Virus record (IMG/VR): IMGVR_UViG_3300020215_000367
Span: 1-23,777 of that record
Length of the DNA stretch: 23,777 nt
DNA from: a virus
Direction: 5' to 3' (one strand)
Shown: in pieces, positions 12,931-18,301 of the stretch
How positions within the stretch are numbered: position 1 is the stretch's first letter
Layout: each line of letters begins with the position of its first letter
The notes under the pieces: generated by a model
Databases searched by the model: none
Told to the model about the DNA's origin: nothing
Seen by the model: only the letters and a program-made list of their open reading frames with translations
Program-made: the position numbers and the translations under genes

Positions 12931-13104
12931 ATGGCCGAAGCCGTGAACGTTCCGCCGCGCGCGTGCTGCGTAGCGTGTGGCGCGCAGCCGCAGCTACTTT
13001 ACTGGTTGCTGTCGCCGGCATGGCCCGTGCCGGCCGTGACGCAGCTTTGCGCATCGTGCTACGCGAAGGCGCGCAGCGCCCGGCCGCGCGTGGGGCATGC
13101 GTGA
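12931..13104 (+). CDS. Small zinc-ribbon protein, 57 aa, probably leaderless
   Basis: ATG 12931 has no Shine-Dalgarno but sits one promoter length after an extended -10 element. The 57-aa product has two cysteine pairs, C13/C16 (CCVACG) and C40/C43 (LCASCY), with an aromatic stretch LLYWLLSPAW between, the look of a compact zinc ribbon; the tail is basic (KARSARPRVGHA). The gene lies in the head module but nothing ties it to virion assembly; a regulator or anti-host peptide is as likely. It is distinct from a different-frame overlapping ORF at 12915-13172, which lacks a plausible start context. Confidence 0.62.
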   Translation: MAEAVNVPPRACCVACGAQPQLLYWLLSPAWPVPAVTQLCASCYAKARSARPRVGHA

Positions 13105-13110
13105 TTCGTG

Positions 13111-13141
13111 TTGACGGCGCGCCCGTGAGCCGTGCTACACT
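13111..13141 (+). promoter_or_regulatory. Sigma70-like promoter for a leaderless gene
   Basis: TTGACG (13111-13116, 5 of 6) and TACACT (13136-13141, 4 of 6) have a 19-nt spacer, rather long. Six nucleotides later comes ATG 13148, where transcription should start. The sequence resembles the 10058-10087 promoter: TTGACGG(T/C)GCGCC near -35 and GTGCTA at -10. Confidence 0.55.
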
Positions 13142-13147
13142 GCGCGG

Positions 13148-13474
13148 ATGCGCGATGTGTCACAGGATTTGACACTGCTCCGGCTCGATCCCGGCCCGGG
13201 ACCGATGGCCGAAATTCTCGATCGCTGGCGTGAGGAGGACCCGCGCGGCGCGCTTGGCTTTCAGCGCTGGGCCGTGGAAAAGCTTGCGGCGAAGCGCGCG
13301 CACATGACGATCGGCGAAGGCTTGCCGGAGCTGCTACAGCGTGCGGCGAGTAAGTTGCGTCGGTACATCGGATTTTGCGAAAATAGCGCATACGGTGCGC
13401 CGACGATTGCAGATCACGCCGAAGCGCGAAGTTTAATCGGCGCGCTTCGCACCGTTGCGAGTCAGCTCAAGTGA
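13148..13474 (+). CDS. Hypothetical protein, 108 aa
   Basis: ATG 13148 is at the expected transcription start of the preceding promoter and has no Shine-Dalgarno, so translation may be leaderless. The product is largely helical: LTLLRLDPGPGPMAEILDRW, FQRWAVEKLAAKRAHM, LPELLQRAASKLRRYIGF. Its end (ADHAEARSLIGALRTVASQLK) also looks helical. Its stop overlaps the next GTG (GTGA). I recognise no family; a role in head assembly or regulation cannot be judged from sequence. Confidence 0.72.
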   Translation: MRDVSQDLTLLRLDPGPGPMAEILDRWREEDPRGALGFQRWAVEKLAAKRAHMTIGEGLPELLQRAASKLRRYIGFCENSAYGAPTIADHAEARSLIGALRTVASQLK

Positions 13475-13725
13475 ACCGCCGCGCCTTTCTCTGTGGCGCT
13501 GTGCTCGCGCCGATCGCGGCGAAGCTGCCGGCGTCGCAAGTCGCGCAGAATCGGCTTTTCGTATCCGGCACCGAAACGGTCGTGCTGCGGGAGTGGATAG
13601 CGGAGCGCGCAACGTTATTTGCTGATACGTTTGAAATGCGCTACTGCATGTTCGCGAGGCTCGTGATTAAGCCGGCGCGATACATGGTTTTTTCTAATGT
13701 CGATGCGGACGATCTGAACGACTAA
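13471..13725 (+). CDS. Small protein with a Tat-like signal sequence, 84 aa
   Basis: GTG 13471 overlaps the previous stop (GTGA). The product opens MNRRAFLCGAVLAPIAAKLPA: twin arginines at 3-4 followed by x-F-L, a short hydrophobic core, and an Ala-rich possible cleavage site, which fits a twin-arginine translocation signal. The mature part (about 60 residues) has no known motif (ETVVLREWIAERATLFAD; KPARYMVFSNVDADDLND). If exported, it would act in the periplasm of the infected cell. The signal is short, so a chance match cannot be excluded. Confidence 0.65.
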   Translation: MNRRAFLCGAVLAPIAAKLPASQVAQNRLFVSGTETVVLREWIAERATLFADTFEMRYCMFARLVIKPARYMVFSNVDADDLND

Positions 13726-13758
13726 ACTTGGCGTCGGTAGCGTTCCGGCATCTTTCAA

Positions 13759-14757
13759 ATGCCGAACACCGACGCACCAGCAACCGACGCGCCCGCCGCG
13801 GCATCGACGATCGTTCTCGAAGACACGCCGCCGTCCGACAACGTTTCGTTTCTCGAAACGGACGGTACGCAGCAACAGAACACCGACGCGCCCGCGCCCG
13901 GCGGCGAGACGCAGAACGACGAGCCGCAGCCGGATGACCCGCCGAAGCCCGATCCCGATGATCTGGTTTTGGAGCTCTCCGAACGCAGCCGCGAGCTGCA
14001 GACGAAAACGCGCGAGCTCGATGCGCTGATCGGAAAGCATAAGAAATTCGAAGAAGTCTTTGCGCTGGCGAAAACCGACCCGATGGGTTTCGCTATGCGG
14101 CTCGCCGATGCAGCGGGGCTCGACGTCAATGCGCTCGTGGAGGGCTATACCGCGCATAAGGCGGGGCAGACGCCCGAGACGCCTGCGAACGCGCACATCA
14201 CGGCGCTGCAGCGCCAGATCGCGGAGCTGCAAGAGAAGATCGAGCAGCATCAGAAGCAAACCGAGACGGAAAAGGGTCAGGAAAACATCGCGCGCGTCAA
14301 GGGCGAAATCAAATCGTTCGTGAACGCTGCCGCCGACAATTTCCCTCTTTTCACGGACCCTGACGATTTCGATACGAACGTCGAAGCGGCGTTTGATCTG
14401 ATGGTCCTTGCGCATCAAGCCGCCGAGGAAGCGAAGAAGGCGGGCCGACCCGTTCCCAAGCCGATGACGTATGCGCAGGCGGCGAGTCAGATCGAAAAGA
14501 CGCTACGAACCCAAGCCGAGCGGCGCGCGACTCGATTGGGGCTGAAACCCGGCGCGCAGCCGAACGGACAGCCGCAAACCGCGCCTGTCCAAACCCCGAC
14601 GACGCAGAAACCCCCGACTACGGCGCAGCCGAACGGCGCGCCGGCCCCCCGGCAAACCGCGGCGCCTGCGAATGCGGCGCCCATTGAAGACGCATTCAAG
14701 ATCAAGAGTGACGAGGAAATCGCGAACGATTGGACGTCCATGTTTAATCGGCGCTGA
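13759..14757 (+). CDS. Scaffolding protein
   Basis: A 332-aa acidic and Pro/Gln-rich protein with long helical segments, directly before the capsid gene, as is typical of phage scaffolds. Residues 1-65 are disordered and contain repeated N-T-D-A-P-A units; two coiled-coil-like stretches lie at about 69-105 (LELSERSRELQTKTRELDAL) and 147-187 (LQRQIAELQEKIEQHQKQ); about 255-310 is a Gln/Pro/Thr-rich linker; the C-terminus (EDAFKIKSDEEIANDWTSMF) probably binds the capsid protein. It shapes the procapsid and leaves before or during packaging. ATG 13759 lacks a good Shine-Dalgarno. No protease motif is seen. Confidence 0.85.
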   Translation: MPNTDAPATDAPAAASTIVLEDTPPSDNVSFLETDGTQQQNTDAPAPGGETQNDEPQPDDPPKPDPDDLVLELSERSRELQTKTRELDALIGKHKKFEEVFALAKTDPMGFAMRLADAAGLDVNALVEGYTAHKAGQTPETPANAHITALQRQIAELQEKIEQHQKQTETEKGQENIARVKGEIKSFVNAAADNFPLFTDPDDFDTNVEAAFDLMVLAHQAAEEAKKAGRPVPKPMTYAQAASQIEKTLRTQAERRATRLGLKPGAQPNGQPQTAPVQTPTTQKPPTTAQPNGAPAPRQTAAPANAAPIEDAFKIKSDEEIANDWTSMFNRR

Positions 14758-14760
14758 TTT

Positions 14761-14776
14761 TCCCCGTCGCCGGGGA
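14761..14776 (+). promoter_or_regulatory. Hairpin covering the capsid ribosome-binding site
   Basis: TCCCCG (14761-14766), a TCGC loop and CGGGGA (14771-14776) form a perfect 6-bp hairpin. GGGGAG (14772-14777), the Shine-Dalgarno of the capsid gene, is mostly inside it. It could slow capsid translation or stabilise the 5' end of a processed capsid mRNA. Confidence 0.6.
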
Positions 14777-14787
14777 GATAGTGCAAC

Positions 14788-16032
14788 ATGCCTCCTGGAG
14801 TGACAGAGTCAAATATCGCGGATTGGCTTGAGCGGAATTATCAGCCGCCCAAGCTGGGAAATACGGCCTTCAAGGATGCTCCGCTCACGGCGTGGCTTCC
14901 TCATGACGAGAATGCCGGCGGCGAAGTCGTGGTGCTCCGCTGGCGGTACGGAATGAGTCAGGGCGTCGGCGCGACCTACACGCAAGCGAAGGCGCGCGCA
15001 GATCTGTCCGGACTCAAGCCGGCGAAGGTTCACGTTGATTACGAGCCGTTCTATTCCGTCGCGACGGTGGAGAACCTCGCGATCGAGCGGGCGGCCGGCG
15101 GAAATCTGTCGGCGACGAACGTGCTGCAGCGGTCGATCAATGACGCCATGGAGGCGCACGGCGATCACCTGGAGACGTTCCTTTTCTCGGACGGCTGGCC
15201 GGCGCTGGGCCAGATCGGCGCGATCAGCGGCTCGACGATCACGCTGAAGGACGGAAGCGATATCGAGAAATGGGAAGTCGATCTGGAAATCGTGCTCGCC
15301 GAGAACCGCACGACGGGCAACCTCCGCAACGGAGGCGCGTCCCTCGTCGTTTCGAAGGTCGATCGCGATACCAACGTCATTACGTTTACGGCTGGCGTCG
15401 TCGCCACGATCGCCGCTGCGGCCGTGAATGATTTCTGTTTCATCAAGTCGACCCGAAATGACGACGCTTCCCGCGCCTGCCTGATCGGGATTCTCGGCTA
15501 CATTCCCGAGTCGGTCGCGTCCAACGACGCTTTCGGCGATACGTCCTTCAATCGTTCCGTCGATCCGTTCCGGCTCGCCGGGGCGCGCCTCAAGATTTCG
15601 GCCGGCACGTCCACGACGCAGGGTCTGATCGATTTCTTCGTGCGCTGCGCGAAGTACAAGATCAAGCCCGATGCGCTGTGGGTGTCGTTCGAGCGCTGGG
15701 GCGATCTCATCAAGGAACAGGGTTCGAACGTTCGATACGTCGATATCGAAAACAAGAAGTACGGTATCACGATCACGGGCGTTCGCCTGTTTACTCCCAA
15801 GGGCGAGGTTCCCGTCATCGCGTCGAGCAAATGCCCCAACAAGTACGTTTGGGGCCTGACGCGCAAGTCGTGGAAGCTCTTTTCCGTCAACGGGCCGCTG
15901 ATTCGTCCGGCGACCCGCTATCAGAAGGCGCTCGATTCGAGCTCCGGCGATAGCGTCGAGCTGCGGTATCGCAGCTTTGCGCAGCTCGGATGTCTCGAAC
16001 CGCACCAGAACGCGATCGGGTATTTCGAGTAA
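14788..16032 (+). CDS. Major capsid protein
   Basis: A 414-aa protein after the scaffold gene, with the size and mixed alpha/beta pattern of an HK97-fold capsid subunit. The N-terminal arm (about 1-60) carries IADWLERNYQPPKLGNTAF; the middle has LSATNVLQRSINDAMEAHGDHLE, a plausible spine-helix region; the second half has DPFRLAGARLKISAGTSTTQ and LIDFFVRCAKYKIKPDALWV; the end is ELRYRSFAQLGCLEPHQNA. Assigned from context, length and shape rather than a signature motif. ATG 14788 has GGGGAG 10 nt upstream within a hairpin. A perfect 12-bp inverted repeat follows. Confidence 0.85.
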   Translation: MPPGVTESNIADWLERNYQPPKLGNTAFKDAPLTAWLPHDENAGGEVVVLRWRYGMSQGVGATYTQAKARADLSGLKPAKVHVDYEPFYSVATVENLAIERAAGGNLSATNVLQRSINDAMEAHGDHLETFLFSDGWPALGQIGAISGSTITLKDGSDIEKWEVDLEIVLAENRTTGNLRNGGASLVVSKVDRDTNVITFTAGVVATIAAAAVNDFCFIKSTRNDDASRACLIGILGYIPESVASNDAFGDTSFNRSVDPFRLAGARLKISAGTSTTQGLIDFFVRCAKYKIKPDALWVSFERWGDLIKEQGSNVRYVDIENKKYGITITGVRLFTPKGEVPVIASSKCPNKYVWGLTRKSWKLFSVNGPLIRPATRYQKALDSSSGDSVELRYRSFAQLGCLEPHQNAIGYFE

Positions 16033-16047
16033 TTCGATTTCGCATCA

Positions 16048-16094
16048 GGGTCCGGCCCGGCTGCAGCGACAAGCGAGCCTGACGGGCCGGACCC
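16048..16094. repeat. Perfect 12-bp inverted repeat after the capsid gene
   Basis: GGGTCCGGCCCG (16048-16059) and CGGGCCGGACCC (16083-16094) are exact inverted copies with a 23-nt loop that can form a small inner hairpin (GCTGCAGC). No U-run follows. It probably reduces read-through or protects the abundant capsid mRNA, so that downstream head genes are made in smaller amounts. Confidence 0.75.
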
Positions 16095-16142
16095 GGTGCG
16101 AGCCTTCGAATTTTCGCCAACCTCTGACGGAAGGAATCGAAG

Positions 16143-16559
16143 ATGAGTCATGGAGATTTGCGCCAAGTCATGGCGCCCGTGAATGCTCGAATCGTCGAGC
16201 TGACTGGCGTCGTCAAGCTCGGCAACGGCGGCGCGATCGGAACGGGCGCGACCGACGTGGATTGCATCGGCTTTTCTCTGGCGAAAGTCGGAGGCGAGGC
16301 CGGACGGTACCGCGCGACGCTGCACCACAAATTCCGCAAGCTGCGATACGCTCATTGCGTGGTTGAAGGGGCGGCCGATGCCGCCGCTGCAGCCGCAAAG
16401 GGGCAAGTTGCGATGCTGCGCAATGTGGACGTCGCAAACAAAACGCTCGATTTTCAGATCGTGACGCCTTCGCTCGCCGCGGGCGCCTCGGTGGACGTCG
16501 AGCCGGAAGACGGCGCCACGCTGCGTTTCATTATCGTTCTCGACGCCGGGAAATACTAA
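16143..16559 (+). CDS. Hypothetical virion protein, 138 aa
   Basis: ATG 16143 has a good AAGGAA (16131-16136) 6 nt upstream. The beta-rich product includes VNARIVELTGVVKLGNGGAI, GRYRATLHHKF and FIIVLDAGKY, with a short Ala-rich helix (ADAAAAAAK) near residue 78. Position after the capsid gene suggests a decoration or other minor head protein. There is no known motif, so this is inferred from place and composition only. Confidence 0.75.
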   Translation: MSHGDLRQVMAPVNARIVELTGVVKLGNGGAIGTGATDVDCIGFSLAKVGGEAGRYRATLHHKFRKLRYAHCVVEGAADAAAAAAKGQVAMLRNVDVANKTLDFQIVTPSLAAGASVDVEPEDGATLRFIIVLDAGKY

Positions 16560-16563
16560 TCTC

Positions 16564-16794
16564 ATGGCAAAGGGAATGGATCTCGCCCGTGCTGCGTTCG
16601 CCGACATGAAGGCGGGCGGCGGCACGGGCGAGGAAGGCGGCGGCGCGCCGAAGCCGACGACGGACGCGAAGTCTGTTGCCGGTCGGCGCTTCGCCGAAGC
16701 CGTGAAATCTGGCGACGGAGCTGCGGTCGCGGCGGCGTTCGAAACGCTGCAGCGGGAATGCTCCGGCGCCGGCTACTCGGGGGGTGAGGAATGA
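16564..16794 (+). CDS. Small Gly/Ala-rich head-module protein, 76 aa
   Basis: ATG 16564 follows the previous stop by 4 nt; the ribosome-binding site is weak, so coupling is likely. The product has a helical start (MAKGMDLARAAFADMKAGGG), a flexible Gly/Lys region (GEEGGGAPKPTTD), then a second helix (VAGRRFAEAVKSGDGAAVAA). Its stop overlaps the next ATG after an excellent GGTGAGGA site. Function unknown. Confidence 0.7.
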   Translation: MAKGMDLARAAFADMKAGGGTGEEGGGAPKPTTDAKSVAGRRFAEAVKSGDGAAVAAAFETLQRECSGAGYSGGEE

Positions 16795-17108
16795 AACCAT
16801 ACGTCGGCGCGCCTGTGCAATTCGTGACGGGCAAAGACAACGACGTCGATCCGGCCGTGATTCGCAAGATTCACGACATGGATACTGGCACGGTTCACCT
16901 GACTGTGTTCGGCGACAGTGACGAGCCGATCGCGTATCGGCTCGACGCCGTTATGCCGAGCACGGGACCGGGTGTCCGCGGCTGGCGCTGGCCGCAGCCG
17001 GAGGTTTCCGAGCGCGTAGAAATGCGCGAGCTCGGCGCCGTGCCGGGCGCGGAACAGGATGACGACGGAACGCCCGTCGAGACGCCGAAGCGCAAGAAGG
17101 GAAAGTAA
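16791..17108 (+). CDS. Hypothetical head-module protein, 105 aa
   Basis: ATG 16791 overlaps the previous stop (ATGA) with GGTGAGGA just upstream. Residues 1-60 look like a small beta barrel (VGAPVQFVTGKDN; GTVHLTVFGDSDEPIAYRLD), followed by an acidic Pro-rich stretch and a Lys-rich end (PKRKKGK). The form resembles small phage beta-barrel proteins near head-completion genes, whose role is not established. Confidence 0.72.
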   Translation: MKPYVGAPVQFVTGKDNDVDPAVIRKIHDMDTGTVHLTVFGDSDEPIAYRLDAVMPSTGPGVRGWRWPQPEVSERVEMRELGAVPGAEQDDDGTPVETPKRKKGK

Positions 17109-17111
17109 GCC

Positions 17112-17786
17112 GTGGCGACGGTAACGGACGTCATCAATCAGGCGAAATGGATCGCCGACCGTACACGCGGCGGGCGGTTCGTAACGGCCGACGTCCTTGC
17201 CGTCATTAAGCGGCTCTATCGGGAAGCGTGGGAAATCATAATCCTCGCCAACCGATCACGTTGGGTAAAGACCGGCCCCGCTGCGGGAAGCTTCACGCTT
17301 ACGGGCGGGGCCGGTTCGAATTCCTATCAGATCGCCGAATCGGATTTCGTCGATCTGTTCGACGATCAGCGCGGCGCCGTGCAAATGAAGGACGGCGATA
17401 AGTGGTATGACGTGCCGCCGTACCGCCGCGAGCTCGGTCGTCTTTCCTGGTATTGGGAAGGCGATACGATCTTTTTCGAGCCGATCGACGACTGCGCCGG
17501 CACGTATCGATTCCGGTACGTCTATAAGCCGCCGGAGCTCGTGGACGAAAATTCTACCATCGTCGATTTCAACGGACACGTTGAGCGCTACTGCGTCGAT
17601 TCGCTCGCCACGCTGTCAAAGATTCGCGACGAGGAGCAGATCGATAGCGCGTTGGAGCGTATGCGCTCGAAGTTCGAAACGCAGATCCAGCGCGCCGCCG
17701 GACATCGTGCTGCGCCTCAACGGGTAATCGACGTGCGGACGCGCCGCATGCGCGCGAACATTCTGCACCTTCCTGAAGACGAATGA
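17112..17786 (+). CDS. Head-to-tail adaptor, tail tubular protein A-like
   Basis: A 224-aa protein of the class found just below podovirus portals (like T7 gp11 or P22 gp4 in position). The N-terminal helices run through ITDVINQAKWIAD-like sequence and VLAVIKRLYREAWEIIILANRS; a beta region around 55-145 (GDKWYDVPPYRREL; GDTIFFEPIDDCAGTYRFRY) follows; the C-terminal helical part has FNGHVERYCVDSLATLSKIR. Start is GTG 17112 with purine-rich AAGGGAAAG upstream. It probably docks the tail to the portal. The assignment rests on size, secondary-structure pattern and order, since I could not search. Confidence 0.68.
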   Translation: MATVTDVINQAKWIADRTRGGRFVTADVLAVIKRLYREAWEIIILANRSRWVKTGPAAGSFTLTGGAGSNSYQIAESDFVDLFDDQRGAVQMKDGDKWYDVPPYRRELGRLSWYWEGDTIFFEPIDDCAGTYRFRYVYKPPELVDENSTIVDFNGHVERYCVDSLATLSKIRDEEQIDSALERMRSKFETQIQRAAGHRAAPQRVIDVRTRRMRANILHLPEDE

Positions 17787-18301
17787 AGACGGCGCCCAAA
17801 GCCGGAGCGGAGCCGCGCGATCTCGCCGAATTGCGGGAACAGGTTCTTGCGATTCTCGACGCGATGGGCGAGCGCGCGATTACGAAATTCCTATTTCCCG
17901 ACGATAACAATAAACGCGAATTCCCGACAAAAGAGACGCCGATTCCGCACGGTATGCGTGAGCGGATTCCGCGCTGGGCGCCGTTCAACGTACAAGGCGG
18001 CTACCTCGAACAGACGAAAGCGCCCGACAAAGAATTTCTCTACATTCGCGCAGTCGGCACATATCGATTCTATCTCGCGACGGCCGGCAACGGCGCCGGA
18101 GCTCGAACCCTGACGGGCGCCGTCGTCGGCGATCGAGTCGTCGCGTGCGTGAACCTCACGGACCGAACGAACGACGCCGCGCACGTCGAAGCGGAAATTA
18201 CGGTCGCCGATCAGATTCAGCAGCTTTCGACGGACCACACGGGTGATATTTGGCTCGTCGTGCTCTCCGGCCGCGTGACGGCTGGAATTGAGGTTTTCTA
18301 A
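17783..18301 (+). CDS. Hypothetical virion protein, 172 aa
   Basis: ATG 17783 overlaps the previous stop (ATGA). A helical N-terminus (LAELREQVLAILDAMGERAI) precedes a beta-rich body with FLYIRAVGTYRFYLATAG, LTGAVVGDRVVACVNL, and DIWLVVLSGRVTAGIEVF. It sits between the adaptor and the large tail protein, so a tail or tail-fibre attachment part is likely. The shared base TAATG joins it to the next gene. Confidence 0.72.
   Translation: MKTAPKAGAEPRDLAELREQVLAILDAMGERAITKFLFPDDNNKREFPTKETPIPHGMRERIPRWAPFNVQGGYLEQTKAPDKEFLYIRAVGTYRFYLATAGNGAGARTLTGAVVGDRVVACVNLTDRTNDAAHVEAEITVADQIQQLSTDHTGDIWLVVLSGRVTAGIEVF

Noticed and set aside
12915-13172. Open frame of 85 codons overlapping the 57-aa zinc-ribbon gene
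   Set aside because: Its start is inside the promoter and its product is Arg/Ala-rich without motif, while the ATG 12931 frame gives two clean CxxC pairs.
14809-16005. Minus-strand open frame (398 codons) opposite the capsid gene
   Set aside because: Same shadow effect; low-complexity Arg-rich product and no ribosome-binding site.
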